Part shown: positions 14,123 to 23,508 of the stretch, in pieces
How positions within the stretch are numbered: the stretch's first letter is position 1
Layout: every line of letters begins with the position of its first letter
NCBI RefSeq assembly: GCF_000236925.1
Contig: NC_016941.1
Location: forward strand, 2,698,786 to 2,762,785
From: Staphylococcus argenteus
Lineage (GTDB): Bacteria; Bacillota; Bacilli; Staphylococcales; Staphylococcaceae
Direction: 5' to 3'
DNA: 64,000 nt
Program-made: the position numbers and the translations under genes
The notes under the pieces: model-generated
What the model saw: only the letters and a program-made list of their open reading frames with translations
What the model was told of the DNA's origin: nothing
The model's database searches: none

Positions 14123-14734
14123 TTATTTTTCTGGTCTATTTATTGTAAATATTTCCCCTAATTTAGCATAATCATTTCCGGCTAAACGAGAAACAGCCTG
14201 TAATCCATGTGGATTGATTTTAAAATCACCCTCATAAATACTGTCATCAATGTGATACGTTACAATTTCACCTATTATTAAGTCAGCTCCATCTAATTCA
14301 TCTCCAAGTAATATGATTTGCGATAGTTTACATTCGAATCTCATTTTTGCTTCTTGGATCCCTGGCGTCTTAATCGTTGTAGATGTTACAAGTGATAACT
14401 CTGTACGACTTAACTCGCTGTCTCCGTATACCAAAGGCGCTGCAGTCTCATTAATATCTTGAACGTTATCTTCGTCTGTAATATGCACAACAAAGTCTCC
14501 AGTCCGCTCTATATTCAATGCAGTATCTTTTCTCTTACCTCCTGCACGTTGAACTGCAATAGCAATCATTGGCGGATGATTATTAACAATATTAAAAAAA
14601 CTAAATGGTGCTGCATTTACTGATATATCTTGATTTAATGTTGTTACGAAAGCTATAGGCCGTGGAATAATTGAACCAATTAACAATTTATAGTTTTCTT
14701 TAGCGGATAATGACTGTGCATCAAACGTACGCAT
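14123..14734 (-). CDS. flavin reductase-like FMN-binding protein
   Basis: About 203 aa, a second flavin reductase-like split-barrel protein with IPRPIAFVTT near residue 24 and N.APFSFF following, as in FMN-binding DIM6/NTAB proteins. It probably binds FMN; the substrate is unknown. Two starts have ribosome sites: 14734 (AGAGG, 8 nt away) and 14764 (GGAG, 6 nt away). The shorter form fits the family better. It lies downstream of the MsrA/GNAT pair on the same strand but is separated from it by a short gap. Confidence 0.85.
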   Translation of the reverse strand: MRTFDAQSLSAKENYKLLIGSIIPRPIAFVTTLNQDISVNAAPFSFFNIVNNHPPMIAIAVQRAGGKRKDTALNIERTGDFVVHITDEDNVQDINETAAPLVYGDSELSRTELSLVTSTTIKTPGIQEAKMRFECKLSQIILLGDELDGADLIIGEIVTYHIDDSIYEGDFKINPHGLQAVSRLAGNDYAKLGEIFTINRPEK

Positions 14735-14812
14735 TATACCAACCTCTTTTCTTAATATAACCATCTATTTCTCCGTTTTAAGTTAATTTAAACATCTATA
14801 CCACTCTGAAAA

Positions 14813-15289
14813 TCACTTGTATTTATTTAGCAAATCTTTTGAAAGATGACACATATGCATATCTTCTGGATATTTTTCTAAATGTTGCTGATGTTCTTCT
14901 GCACTTTTAATATAATTAGACAACGGTAAGACTTCCACTGCAATTTGCCCTCTGTCTTTTCGTCGATTAATGAACTGACGCGCTTCAGTCAAATGCTTAT
15001 CTACACAACTATATAAACCCGTTCGATACTTTTCTCCAATATCATTTCCTTGTTGATTCACACTGTATGGATCAATAATTTCAAATAAATAATTCATGAT
15101 GTCTGTAATTGTTAACATACGATCATCAAAATGAAGTTTGACACATTCTGCATAACCATCATACGGACCGTCTAATATAGAGCTTCCTCCATTTGCTCTT
15201 CCTGCTTCTGTATGTATAATTCCTGGAATTGTTGAGAAAAATGCTTCTACACCCCATAGACATCCTCCTGCTACATAGACAACTGCCAT
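14813..15289 (-). CDS. msrA: peptide methionine sulfoxide reductase MsrA-like
   Basis: A 158-aa protein of the MsrA family, which reduces methionine-S-sulfoxide and repairs oxidised proteins in the cytosol. The catalytic motif is GGCLWG with Cys10, where most members have GCFWG. GEKYRTGLY and a C-terminal Cys in HMCH are also visible. The second of two adjacent ATGs (15289) sits 7 nt from GAGG. The gene overlaps the stop of the upstream acetyltransferase, so the two form an operon. Staphylococci have several MsrA paralogs; this is a divergent one, and the substitution at the motif may change efficiency. Confidence 0.85.
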   Translation of the reverse strand: MAVVYVAGGCLWGVEAFFSTIPGIIHTEAGRANGGSSILDGPYDGYAECVKLHFDDRMLTITDIMNYLFEIIDPYSVNQQGNDIGEKYRTGLYSCVDKHLTEARQFINRRKDRGQIAVEVLPLSNYIKSAEEHQQHLEKYPEDMHMCHLSKDLLNKYK

Positions 15290-15291
15290 CA

Positions 15292-15795
15292 TTACACCTC
15301 ATCATCCTTTATTTTTATATCTTTTACTAGGTTATACCATTTAATCCCACCATGGCATGATTCTGATATACCTTCATTACGATAACCATATTTTTCGTAA
15401 AATGAAATTAATGATTCTCGACATGTTAACGTTATACCCTGTCGTTGTTGATTCTTAGCAAGATTTTCAAAATAGTTTAGTAAACGGCCTGCAATACCCT
15501 GACCTTGATAGTTTGGTGCTACAACAAGACCTAACACACTAATATAACCACCTTCACTATCATTTGTTTGGACATTTTTAAATAAATCATCGCTAATGTA
15601 ACGCTCTTTTATCACAGGACCGTTGATGTATCCAATGACTTCCCCGTTGTATTCAGCAACTATAAAGCTATCTTGAATTTGTTCAATTCTAGATTTCAAT
15701 GCCTCGGGCGTTGCAGCTTCTTCCGGTGAAAAACCAATATTTTCAAGTGCAATAATTTGATCTAAGTCCTGTATGATTACTTTTCTTAATACCAT
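15292..15795 (-). CDS. GNAT family N-acetyltransferase
   Basis: A 167-aa acetyl-CoA-dependent N-acetyltransferase. Motif A is clear (LGLVVAPNYQGQGIAGRLL, about residues 88-106), as is the C-terminal FYEKYGYRNEG element. The conserved GYIS.LGLVV pattern resembles arylalkylamine or small-amine acetyltransferases, but the substrate cannot be read from sequence. It is first in a two-gene operon with the msrA-like gene, stop and start overlapping. Confidence 0.85.
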   Translation of the reverse strand: MVLRKVIIQDLDQIIALENIGFSPEEAATPEALKSRIEQIQDSFIVAEYNGEVIGYINGPVIKERYISDDLFKNVQTNDSEGGYISVLGLVVAPNYQGQGIAGRLLNYFENLAKNQQRQGITLTCRESLISFYEKYGYRNEGISESCHGGIKWYNLVKDIKIKDDEV

Positions 15796-15961
15796 AAAAA
15801 CACTTCCTTAACTTTGCATTTCGTGAAATAGCCAACTCATCCTACTTTTACTATAAAAAATAGCTTACACATTTGAAAGTCATTCACATCAGTAGAACAC
15901 GTCATCTGCTACGAATTAGCATAAATTTTATATCATAATTTTTTTAACGCAGGCGCACCTC

Positions 15962-15992
15962 AAAAAAGACTGGTATATAAACACCAGCCTAA
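15962..15992 (-). terminator. terminator of the capA2B2C2 operon
   Basis: CTGGT (15970-15974) pairs with ACCAG (15983-15987), and on the minus strand the stem is followed by TTTTTT. It lies about 20 bp past the capC2 stop. Confidence 0.65.
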
Positions 15993-16010
15993 TTCACAAA
16001 ATATATTTAA

Positions 16011-16778
16011 TTAAAACCACTTCAAAAACGACTTCACTTTCCCTGGCTTAGTCGGTCTATCCAAATAAACAAAATTGTCATTAATTACTGAACTTGCATT
16101 TCGAAGTAACGCTTCAATATCATTTGTATACTTCTTCAATTTATTATTATGAAATAACTCTTGCATCAAAAATGGTCTTTGATCACATGAATGTGCATCT
16201 GAAGCTATAAAATGGGCCAGATTACATTCTATAAATTGCAACGATAACTTTTGAATATTTTTTCCAAATCCACCCACTAATGAGCTCGATGTTAATTGAC
16301 TTAGCGCCCCATTAGCAACAAGTTCATATAATAATTCTGGGTTATTTGCGATACTTCTATTTCTTTCTGGATGTGCAATGATAGGTATGTACCCTCTCGA
16401 TTGTATTTCAAAAAACAATTGCTTAGTATAATGAGGTACTTCATTCGTTGGAAATTCAATTAATAAATATTTCGAACGATTAATACCTTGAATACTGCCA
16501 TTATCTAAACCTTTCAAAATCGAATCCGTAATTCTAATTTCTTGCCCAGGAAATAATTTAATATCTAATGCTTGTATTTCTGGATGTGTTCTCAACTCAG
16601 CCAATTTTACTAACACATGCTGAAATGAATTTTCATATCTCGGATGTAAGTGATGTGGTGTAGCTACAATACTAGTGACACCCTCATCTTTAGCTTGTTT
16701 TAATAAAGCAATACTTTTTTCAATTGTTTTTGGTCCGTCGTCAATATCAACTAAAATATGATTATGAATATCAATCAT
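16011..16778 (-). CDS. capC2: tyrosine-protein phosphatase of the PHP type (CapC)
   Basis: A 255-aa metal-dependent phosphotyrosine phosphatase of the PHP family (CapC/YwqE/Wzb-type). Metal ligands are visible: DIHNH with His5 and His7, the ATPHH motif, the AHPERN motif and a SDAHS motif near residue 193. It dephosphorylates the partner kinase CapB and so sets the chain length and flux of capsule synthesis. It overlaps the kinase gene by 4 nt (ATGA). This is the second capABC set, unlinked to the main cap5/8 locus and next to ica. Confidence 0.88.
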   Translation of the reverse strand: MIDIHNHILVDIDDGPKTIEKSIALLKQAKDEGVTSIVATPHHLHPRYENSFQHVLVKLAELRTHPEIQALDIKLFPGQEIRITDSILKGLDNGSIQGINRSKYLLIEFPTNEVPHYTKQLFFEIQSRGYIPIIAHPERNRSIANNPELLYELVANGALSQLTSSSLVGGFGKNIQKLSLQFIECNLAHFIASDAHSCDQRPFLMQELFHNNKLKKYTNDIEALLRNASSVINDNFVYLDRPTKPGKVKSFLKWF

Positions 16779-17467
16779 GATTCATCAGTCCCATAATATG
16801 CGTAATAACTAGCACTTTTATCTTTTGGTATTCTATTTAAAACGACACCTAATAATTTAGCACCTGTCGCTTCTATCAATTCTTTCCCTTTTTTAACTTC
16901 ATCTTTATTATTATTTTCAGAGTTAATCACATAGACAACATTACCTGTAAACTTTGAAAATAATTGCGCATCTGTAACCGTATTAACAGGGGGCGTATCA
17001 ATAATGACAAAGTTATAATTCATCAATAACGTGTCATATAAATTTGCGAATGCGCGAGATGTAATTAACTCTGATGGGTTTGGCGGAATAGGTCCAGACG
17101 TCAGGACGTCTAAATCTTCAATTTCAGTTGAGATAATACTGTCTTGATATGATGACCAATTCAACAACAAACTGGAAAGTCCTTCATTATTTGGTAAATT
17201 AAAAATATAATGTTGCGTCGGTTTACGCATATCCCCATCTACAATTAATGTTTTATAACCTGCTTGTGCATATGCTACTGCTAAATTTGCTGCAATAGTA
17301 GACTTCCCTGCTCCAGGTGCTTCTGAAGTGATTACAATGCTTTGAACTGCACTGTCAGGGTTAGCAAACATTATATTTGAACGTATGCCTCGAAATTTTT
17401 CGCTAATAGGTGACTTTGGTTGCTCATGGACAATTAAACTTGATGTACTTCTTCGTGTATTCGTCAT
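16775..17467 (-). CDS. capB2: bacterial tyrosine kinase CapB2
   Basis: A 230-aa cytosolic BY-kinase domain. Walker A is EAPGAGKST with Lys55; Walker A' is VDGDMRKPT (about 75-83); a DTPP Walker B follows. A C-terminal tyrosine cluster (YYAYY, about 221-225) is autophosphorylated. Length and residue numbers match the crystallised S. aureus CapB2. It needs the cytosolic tail of a CapA protein for activity and phosphorylates enzymes such as those making UDP-sugar precursors. It is the middle gene of capA2-B2-C2. Confidence 0.92.
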   Translation of the reverse strand: MTNTRRSTSSLIVHEQPKSPISEKFRGIRSNIMFANPDSAVQSIVITSEAPGAGKSTIAANLAVAYAQAGYKTLIVDGDMRKPTQHYIFNLPNNEGLSSLLLNWSSYQDSIISTEIEDLDVLTSGPIPPNPSELITSRAFANLYDTLLMNYNFVIIDTPPVNTVTDAQLFSKFTGNVVYVINSENNNKDEVKKGKELIEATGAKLLGVVLNRIPKDKSASYYAYYGTDES

Positions 17468-17484
17468 GGTAATTCCTCATAAAT

Positions 17485-18147
17485 TTAAAATTTTTGTATT
17501 GAACCCAAAATAGGTAACCCTAATTGTGCTTCAACATCTTCTTCAGTCTTAATACGCTTATCTAATAATTCTTTTAGGAAAATGATTAAAATTGCTAAAA
17601 CTATTCCAACGATGATACTAATCACTAAGTTAACAGAAATGATTGGCGATACTTTTACAGCATTATCGTGTGCGGATGAAAGTATCGTAACGTTATCAAC
17701 ACTCATGATTTTAGGCATATCATGTGCAAAAACTTTAGATATTCGATTAACAATTTTGTCAGATTCTGATTTATTTCCAGTTGTAACTGATACGGTAATA
17801 ATTTGAGAGTTAGTTTGATTTGTGACTTTTAAAAACGAATTCAACTCAGTCGTTGTATATTCACCATCAAATTCTCTCGCTACTTTATCAAGAATTCTTG
17901 GACTTTTAATAATTTCTGTATATGTATTTACAGATTGCAAACTACTTTGAACATTTTGGAAAGCTAAATCGCTTGAAGACTTTTTCATGTTAACAAGTAT
18001 TTGCGTAGAAGCAGTATATTTGTCAGGCATAACAAAAAAAGTTAGCGCCGCAATTACGACAAGACATATCGCTGGTAAAATGACTAATAATTTAATATTC
18101 TTCTTCAAAATATTTAATAGTTTTACTAAATCAAACTTTTCCTTCAT
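17485..18147 (-). CDS. capA2: CapA2 polysaccharide co-polymerase / kinase activator
   Basis: A 220-aa membrane protein of the Wzz/chain-length family. A TM helix near residues 21-43, an extracellular domain, a second TM near 172-192 and a cytosolic tail ending [12 protein letters not shown] are visible. The tail activates CapB. Start taken at 18147 because GGAGG is 5 nt upstream; an ATG 12 nt earlier overlaps this site. It is the first gene of the operon, its promoter lying in the 18.15-18.4 kb region. Confidence 0.88.
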   Translation of the reverse strand: MKEKFDLVKLLNILKKNIKLLVILPAICLVVIAALTFFVMPDKYTASTQILVNMKKSSSDLAFQNVQSSLQSVNTYTEIIKSPRILDKVAREFDGEYTTTELNSFLKVTNQTNSQIITVSVTTGNKSESDKIVNRISKVFAHDMPKIMSVDNVTILSSAHDNAVKVSPIISVNLVISIIVGIVLAILIIFLKELLDKRIKTEEDVEAQLGLPILGSIQKF

Positions 18148-18430
18148 GGCATCCTCCATTTAAACATTCGTTATAATCATCGTGTTTATATTATAGGCGG
18201 AATCTTAAAGTTAACTTACTTACCTCTATAACATTCACAACTACATTTTCATTAATATTTTATATAAATTTTTTATCGTTTAAAATTATATCATGATTTT
18301 TACTAGTTATGTATAACATATTTATATTTTTGTTCAACGCTTAATATTGTCTTGTAGTTAAATCTGTTCATTTTTTATTTTATGTAAAGTGTGTCATACC
18401 ATGTTTGTTTTCATCTCAAAGAAGGGAGTG
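18148..18430. other. intergenic region upstream of capA2
   Basis: AT-rich DNA presumed to contain the capA2 promoter. No gene was found. Beyond 18430 the composition changes sharply to GC-richer repeat DNA. Confidence 0.4.
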
Positions 18431-18760
18431 GTGGGACAGAAATGATAAAGAGCTGGAAATGATTTATTATGTAGTGGTTCTTGTACATTAGCCACAGCTA
18501 ATGTGTACTTAAAAATAGGAATACATGAGTAAAACTCATGCATAAGTAATACTAATTTCTAAAGAAAAAGTATTTCTTTATGTTGGGGCCACCCCAACCT
18601 GCATTGCCTGTAGAAATTGGGATCCAATTTCTCTGTGTTGGGGCCCCAACCCCAACTTGCATTGCTTGTAGAAATTGGGTTCCAATTTCTCTGTGTTGGG
18701 GCCCCACTACTGCCAATATAATATAGTTGAGCTAAGGACATTGATGTCCCATACTCTGTC
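18431..18760. repeat. STAR element cluster (S. aureus intergenic repeat)
   Basis: Three copies of the STAR core (TGTTGGGGCCMC) occur at 18581-18592, 18636-18647 and 18694-18705, spaced 55 and 58 bp. The intervening units share GTAGAAATTGG and CCAATTTCTCTG half-sites that form hairpins. The flanking GGGAGTGGTGGGACAGAAATG motif is also common in staphylococcal intergenic regions. The short minus-strand frame across it is not a gene. Copy number is expected to vary between strains. Confidence 0.85.
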
Positions 18761-18789
18761 CTTGATAAATAACATTACCGATTCGCATA

Positions 18790-18840
18790 AAAAATAAGCG
18801 TCAATGACATGTATTAACAATTCATCGACGCTTATTACTA
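18790..18840 (-). terminator. terminator ending the long icaR 3' UTR
   Basis: AATAAGCGTC (18793-18802) pairs perfectly with GACGCTTATT (18827-18836). On the minus strand it is followed by TTTTTTATG. It lies about 380 nt past the icaR stop, in good agreement with the known length (about 390 nt) of the S. aureus icaR 3' UTR. Confidence 0.7.
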
Positions 18841-19176
18841 TTTATTTTTACTTTTAATTTCATCTAATTGATACAAATTTCCTGTAATTAGATGACATCC
18901 TATTCTATTTAGGGGAACGTGACGCATTTAAAATATGTTCAAATACAAACTTAACATCTCACAACAATAAAGTATAATAATATCAAATTCTTAGACAAAT
19001 CGTATTTTGTAATAACTGATATTAATATTAATACATTGTATTTAATTTATAGATTTTATATACATCTTAATATTCTCAATTTCGAGTTTTATTGTCAACT
19101 ATATACCGATTCCCAAAAATAATCTCATGTCTTTTTTTACAAAACAAAGTTATTTATTACAAACTAGTTACAAAAA
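18837..19176 (-). promoter_or_regulatory. icaR long 3' UTR with anti-Shine-Dalgarno motif
   Basis: This non-coding stretch between icaR and its terminator carries, on the minus strand, TTCCCCTAAA (plus strand AGGGGAA at 18911-18917). It can pair with the AGGGGG ribosome site of icaR (19752-19747). In S. aureus such pairing between the 3' and 5' UTRs represses icaR translation and promotes RNase III cleavage. The sequence supports conservation of that mechanism here. Confidence 0.65.
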
Positions 19177-19737
19177 TCATTTTTTCAAAAATATATTTAG
19201 CAGTGAATACACTTCATCCTTGAATTGACTTTTACTTTCTTCCACTGAGCCAAATTTTTGAGAAAATGATGCTCTTAAGTACCAACTTTCAAGGAATAGA
19301 AGTATCAAGTTTTGAAAATCTTCGTTTGTCATCGTTACCTTTGATTCATCATAAAACTTCGCTATTTCTTGGCTTAATGATTGGTTTAAATCACGTATTT
19401 GTCTATAGATATCTTCAGAAAATTCTTCAGGTGTATTAGACAATTGGACATACATTCTAATATACCTTTCTTCGATGTCGAAAATAAATTCAAATAAAAA
19501 CTGATATAGAGCATCAATTGAATAGTTAGATTTATTTTGATTCACCAGAATTACATTGTTGAGGTAATCAAAGCAACATTTAACACTCTGCTCGTAAATA
19601 CTTTTTTTCGAGTCAAAATGATAGTATAAACTCGCTTTTTTTATATTTACACTTTTAGCTATATCATCAAGTGTTGTACCGTCATACCCCTTCTCTGAAA
19701 ATAAGGTTATTGCGTTATCAATAATCTTATTCTTCAA
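19177..19737 (-). CDS. icaR: IcaR, TetR-family repressor of the ica operon
   Basis: A 186-aa TetR-type repressor. The N-terminal helix-turn-helix ([21 protein letters not shown], about residues 21-41, overlapping the recognition helix) is followed by a helical dimerisation domain. It begins with TTG at 19737, preceded by AGGGGG 9 nt upstream, which matches the known weak start of icaR. It is divergent from icaA and binds just upstream of icaA to block poly-N-acetylglucosamine synthesis. Translation is probably controlled by its own 3' UTR. Confidence 0.95.
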   Translation of the reverse strand: MKNKIIDNAITLFSEKGYDGTTLDDIAKSVNIKKASLYYHFDSKKSIYEQSVKCCFDYLNNVILVNQNKSNYSIDALYQFLFEFIFDIEERYIRMYVQLSNTPEEFSEDIYRQIRDLNQSLSQEIAKFYDESKVTMTNEDFQNLILLFLESWYLRASFSQKFGSVEESKSQFKDEVYSLLNIFLKK

Positions 19738-19901
19738 TTTTTAAAACCCCCTACAGAAAATTAATCACACTATGTTACAGGAAAATTAAGTTGCAATTAC
19801 AAATATTTCCGTTTAATTATAACAACAATCTATTGCAAATTAAAATACTATCAATTACCATATGGCTTACAACCTAACTAACGAAAGGTAGGTAAAGGAA
19901 T
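19738..19901. promoter_or_regulatory. icaR-icaA divergent control region
   Basis: This 164-bp region holds the 5-bp TATTT motif (19804-19808) whose deletion gives mucoid, ica-overexpressing strains. It also holds a possible icaA promoter: TTGCAA (19833-19838), 17 bp, TACCAT (19856-19861). The 40 bp before icaA are the expected IcaR footprint. The TATTT motif is intact here. Confidence 0.6.
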
Positions 19902-21140
19902 TTGCAATTTTTTAACTTTTTACTATTTTATCCTGTTTTTATGTCTATTTATTGGATAGTAGGTTCAATTTATTACTTTTTCACTAAAGAAATTAGATAT
20001 TCACTGAAAAAGAAACCAGACATAAATGTGGATGAATTAGAAGGCATTACATTTTTACTTGCCTGTTATAACGAAAGTGAAACGATTGAAGATACATTAT
20101 CGAACGTTTTGGCATTAAAATATGAGAAAAAAGAAATCATCATTATTAATGACGGAAGTTCAGATAACACAGCTGAACTCATCTATAAGATGAAGGAGAA
20201 TAATGACTTTATTTTCGTAGATTTACAAGAAAATAAAGGTAAAGCTAACGCACTCAATCAAGGTATCAAACAGGCATCATATGATTATGTAATGTGCTTA
20301 GATGCAGACACTATCGTTGATCAAGATGCACCATATTATATGATTAAAAATTTCAAACATGATCCAAAACTTGGTGCTGTTACTGGTAATCCTAGAATTC
20401 GAAATAAGAGTTCTATTTTAGGTAAAATCCAAACGATAGAATATGCTAGTTTAATTGGCTGTATAAAGCGTAGTCAAACACTTGCTGGGGCAGTCAATAC
20501 TATTTCTGGTGTCTTCACTCTATTTAAAAAAAGTGCAGTTGTAGATGTTGGCTACTGGGATACCGATATGATAACTGAAGATATTGCAGTTTCTTGGAAA
20601 TTGCATTTACTCGGATACCATATTAAATATGAGCCTCGTGCAATGTGCTGGATGTTGGTTCCAGAAACTTTGGGAGGTCTTTGGAAACAACGTGTTAGAT
20701 GGGCTCAAGGGGGACATGAAGTATTATTACGAGACTTTTTTAGCACGATGAAAACAAAAAGGTTTCCTTTATATATTTTGATGTTTGAACAAATCATCTC
20801 AATTTTATGGGTATATATTGTGCTTCTATATTTAGGTTATTTGTTCATCACTGCAAACTTCTTAGACTATACATTTATGACATATAGTTTTTCAATCTTT
20901 TTACTATCATCTTTCACTATGACTTTTATAAACGTTATTCAATTTACAGTCGCACTCTTTATAGATAGTCGCTACGAAAAAAAGAATATGGCAGGACTCA
21001 TATTCGTCAGTTGGTATCCAACAGTATACTGGATTATTAATGCAGCAGTTGTACTGGTCGCATTTCCAAAAGCCTTAAAACGTAAGAAAGGTGGTTACGC
21101 AACATGGTCAAGCCCAGACAGAGGGAATACCCAACGTTAA
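19902..21140 (+). CDS. icaA: IcaA, poly-N-acetylglucosamine synthase
   Basis: A 412-aa processive GT2 glycosyltransferase in the membrane, which polymerises beta-1,6-GlcNAc from UDP-GlcNAc. The TTG start follows an AAAGGA site. Catalytic motifs: NDGSSD (83-88), DAD (134-136), TED (225-227) and QRVRW (263-267). One or two N-terminal TMs and C-terminal TMs are present. It needs IcaD for full activity and overlaps icaD by 37 nt. First gene of icaADBC. Confidence 0.97.
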   Translation: MQFFNFLLFYPVFMSIYWIVGSIYYFFTKEIRYSLKKKPDINVDELEGITFLLACYNESETIEDTLSNVLALKYEKKEIIIINDGSSDNTAELIYKMKENNDFIFVDLQENKGKANALNQGIKQASYDYVMCLDADTIVDQDAPYYMIKNFKHDPKLGAVTGNPRIRNKSSILGKIQTIEYASLIGCIKRSQTLAGAVNTISGVFTLFKKSAVVDVGYWDTDMITEDIAVSWKLHLLGYHIKYEPRAMCWMLVPETLGGLWKQRVRWAQGGHEVLLRDFFSTMKTKRFPLYILMFEQIISILWVYIVLLYLGYLFITANFLDYTFMTYSFSIFLLSSFTMTFINVIQFTVALFIDSRYEKKNMAGLIFVSWYPTVYWIINAAVVLVAFPKALKRKKGGYATWSSPDRGNTQR

Positions 21141-21409
21141 AATCATCGCTAAATATCGTTAGAGAAACAGCACTTGTCGCTATATCCTGTTTCTTTTGGA
21201 TTTATTGTTTTGTCGTTTTACTCGTTTATATTGGTACCATTTTTGGTTTTCATGACGAGAGTATTAACACCATTCGAGTTGCCTTGAATATTGAAAATAC
21301 TGAAATTTTAAACATTTTTGAAAGTATGGGTATTTTCGCGATTATAATTTTTGTATTTTTTACAATTAGTCTACTCATTCAAAAGTGGCAGAGAGGAAGA
21401 GATTCGTGA
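21104..21409 (+). CDS. icaD: IcaD, accessory subunit of the PNAG synthase
   Basis: A 101-aa membrane protein with two TM helices (about residues 19-45 and 73-92). It raises IcaA activity and helps form long polymer. It overlaps icaA at its 5' end and icaB by a few nt at its 3' end, as in all ica operons. Confidence 0.95.
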   Translation: MVKPRQREYPTLKSSLNIVRETALVAISCFFWIYCFVVLLVYIGTIFGFHDESINTIRVALNIENTEILNIFESMGIFAIIIFVFFTISLLIQKWQRGRDS

Positions 21410-22278
21410 AGTTACGAAAATTAATTATCCTTGTATTAAGTCTATTAATCATCTTACCTGTGAGCACACTGGACACGCATCATGTTGCTAATGCAGATGA
21501 CGATGCACCTAAAAAACTGAAATACAAAAAAGATAGTGCCCTTGCATTAAATTATCACCGTGTGAGAAAAGCAAATTTTCTGAATAATTTTATTTATTTC
21601 TTTTCAAGTAGTAAAGAAATTAAGAATTATAGTGTTAGTCAATCACAATTTGAGGCACAGATTAAATGGCTGAAATCACACGATGCTAAATTTTTAACAC
21701 TGAAAGAATTTTTATATTATAAGAAAAAAGGAAAATTTCCAAAACGAAGTGTATGGATAAACTTTGATGATATGGATGAAACCATTTACGAAAATGCTTA
21801 TCCAATTCTAAAAAAATATAAAATTCCTGCAACTGGATTTATCATAACTGGGCATGTAGGTGAAGATAACTTCCACAATCTAGATATGATTAGCAAAAAG
21901 CAACTGAAAGAAATGTATAAAACTGGGTTATGGGAGTTTGAAACTCACACAGATGATTTGCATAATTTGAGTAAAAACAATAAATCGAAGTTGATGAAAT
22001 CATCGGATGCAACAATTATCAAAGATATAAATAAAAGTGAAAAATATCTAACTAAAAACTTTAAAAAGTCACAGAATACAATAGCCTATCCTTATGGCTT
22101 GATGAATGACAAAAAATTACCTGCCATTAAAAAAGCAGGAATAAAATATGGTTTTTCATTAGAGGAAAAAGCAGTCACGCCTGACGCCAATGATTATTAC
22201 ATCCCAAGAATATTAATTAGTGATGATGCTTTTGAGCATTTAATTAAGAGATGGGACGGATTCCATGAAAAAGATTAG
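21406..22278 (+). CDS. icaB: IcaB, PNAG N-deacetylase
   Basis: A 290-aa secreted, surface-attached polysaccharide deacetylase. The start is GTG at 21406, giving the usual 290-aa length; an ATG 21 nt upstream lies within icaD. A signal peptide ends near residue 30 (VANA). The NodB-like fold shows NFDDMD (Asp121, Asp122) and HTDDLH (His181, His186). In the form I remember the loop reads HTHDLH, so the middle residue differs while both outer His metal ligands are kept. Partial deacetylation gives the polymer its positive charge and retains it on the cell. Confidence 0.95.
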   Translation: MKLRKLIILVLSLLIILPVSTLDTHHVANADDDAPKKLKYKKDSALALNYHRVRKANFLNNFIYFFSSSKEIKNYSVSQSQFEAQIKWLKSHDAKFLTLKEFLYYKKKGKFPKRSVWINFDDMDETIYENAYPILKKYKIPATGFIITGHVGEDNFHNLDMISKKQLKEMYKTGLWEFETHTDDLHNLSKNNKSKLMKSSDATIIKDINKSEKYLTKNFKKSQNTIAYPYGLMNDKKLPAIKKAGIKYGFSLEEKAVTPDANDYYIPRILISDDAFEHLIKRWDGFHEKD

Positions 22279-23317
22279 ACTTGAACTTGTTTATTTAAGA
22301 GCAATTATATGTACGATTATTATCATTACACATTTATTAACACAAATTACTTTAAAGCATGAAAATTTGGAGGGTGGTTCTTTAGTATTACAATTCTATA
22401 TTCGTAATATTGTTATTTTTGGAACGCCATGCTTTATTATATTATCTCAATTACTTACAACATTGAATTATCAAAAAGTCACATACAGATATTTAACAAC
22501 GCGTGTGAAATATATACTTATTCCTTACATATTAATGGGTTTATTTTACAGTTACAGTGAGTCCTTATTAACTAACTCTTCTTTCAACAAACAATTCGTT
22601 GAAAATGTTTTATTAGGTCAATGGTATGGTTATTTTATCGTAGTTATCATGCAATTCTTTATTTTGAGTTATATTATTTTTAAAATTAATTATAATCTTT
22701 TCAACAGTAAAATATTGTTGCTACTATCATTTATCGTACAGCAAACATTTTTATACTACTTTTCAAACAACTCAGCATTTCATGATACAGTTTTACACTA
22801 TTATCCATTAAGTGAAAATACTTTGATATTAGGATGGATTTTCTATTTCTTCTTGGGTGCATACCTTGGCTATAACTACGAGCGTGTCTTAAATTTCTTA
22901 GAACGCTATTTAGTTATTATGATTGTTTTAGCTGTAGCAACATACTTTGTATTTATTGCGTTGGCAAATGGGGATTATTGGAATGTTACAAGTTTCTCAT
23001 ATTCATTAACACCATATAATAGTGTTATGTTTATTGTAATATTAGGAATTTGTACACATTTTAAAACAATGCTATTTAATACAATTCAAATGATTAGTGC
23101 ATTCTCATTCTTTATATATTTATTACATCCAATTATCTTAGACTCACTATTTGCATATACAAATATATTTGAAGATAATACAATGGTTTTCCTTACAATA
23201 TCTCTACTTTTAATTTTGGGATTATGTATAGGTGTAGGTATGATATTCCGTGAATTCTATATTTTTAGATTTATCATTGGAAAACAGCCATATAAATTAA
23301 ATATTAATGCATTCTAA
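22265..23317 (+). CDS. icaC: IcaC, PNAG membrane acyltransferase/exporter
   Basis: A 350-aa integral membrane protein of the acyltransferase-3 family with about 10 TM helices. It was assigned to polymer export and is now thought to O-succinylate PNAG. It overlaps icaB by 14 nt. The frame is intact; I saw no expanded TTTA tract of the kind that causes icaC phase variation. Confidence 0.95.
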   Translation: MKKIRLELVYLRAIICTIIIITHLLTQITLKHENLEGGSLVLQFYIRNIVIFGTPCFIILSQLLTTLNYQKVTYRYLTTRVKYILIPYILMGLFYSYSESLLTNSSFNKQFVENVLLGQWYGYFIVVIMQFFILSYIIFKINYNLFNSKILLLLSFIVQQTFLYYFSNNSAFHDTVLHYYPLSENTLILGWIFYFFLGAYLGYNYERVLNFLERYLVIMIVLAVATYFVFIALANGDYWNVTSFSYSLTPYNSVMFIVILGICTHFKTMLFNTIQMISAFSFFIYLLHPIILDSLFAYTNIFEDNTMVFLTISLLLILGLCIGVGMIFREFYIFRFIIGKQPYKLNINAF

Positions 23318-23322
23318 CTAAT

Positions 23323-23386
23323 AAAAAACACACGATGATGAGTCAGCTCGATTTAAACTAAACTCAAACCATCGTGTGTTTTATTT
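23323..23386. terminator. bidirectional terminator between icaC and the lip locus
   Basis: AAAACACACGATG (23325-23337) pairs perfectly over 13 bp with CATCGTGTGTTTT (23370-23382), with A and T runs on both sides. It can end icaADBC rightward and the lip transcript leftward. Confidence 0.85.
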
Positions 23387-23420
23387 ATCTAATAAGTGTT
23401 TAAGCATTCACTCAAAAGAA

Positions 23421-23486
23421 TTATTTAAATAGTTCTTTTAGTATTCTAAATAATGAACCGATTAATTGAAAGAAGTCTGCTGTCAT
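23421..23486 (-). CDS. 21-aa amphipathic peptide, PSM-like, downstream of lip
   Basis: A frame of 21 codons from ATG 23486, with GAGG 8 nt upstream (GTGAGGTATAGAAA). It begins MTADFFQLIG and ends LKELFK. Hydrophobic residues at 5, 6, 8, 9, 12, 13, 15, 16, 19 and 20, and polar ones at 7, 10, 11, 14, 17, 18 and 21, make a textbook amphipathic helix. Length, formyl-Met start without signal peptide, and a Lys C-terminus resemble alpha-type phenol-soluble modulins, but the sequence is none of PSM-alpha1-4, delta-toxin or PSM-mec. It lies 22 bp past the lip stop and before the shared terminator, so it may be co-transcribed with lip. Expression is unproven. Confidence 0.6.
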   Translation of the reverse strand: MTADFFQLIGSLFRILKELFK

Positions 23487-23508
23487 TTTCTATACCTCAC
23501 TTTTTTAA

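Noticed and set aside
18559..18741. 60-codon minus-strand frame
   Set aside because: It lies wholly within the STAR repeat cluster; composition and repeats explain it.
22265..23317. Phase-variable TTTA tract in icaC
   Set aside because: No tandem run of three or more TTTA units was seen and the frame is intact.
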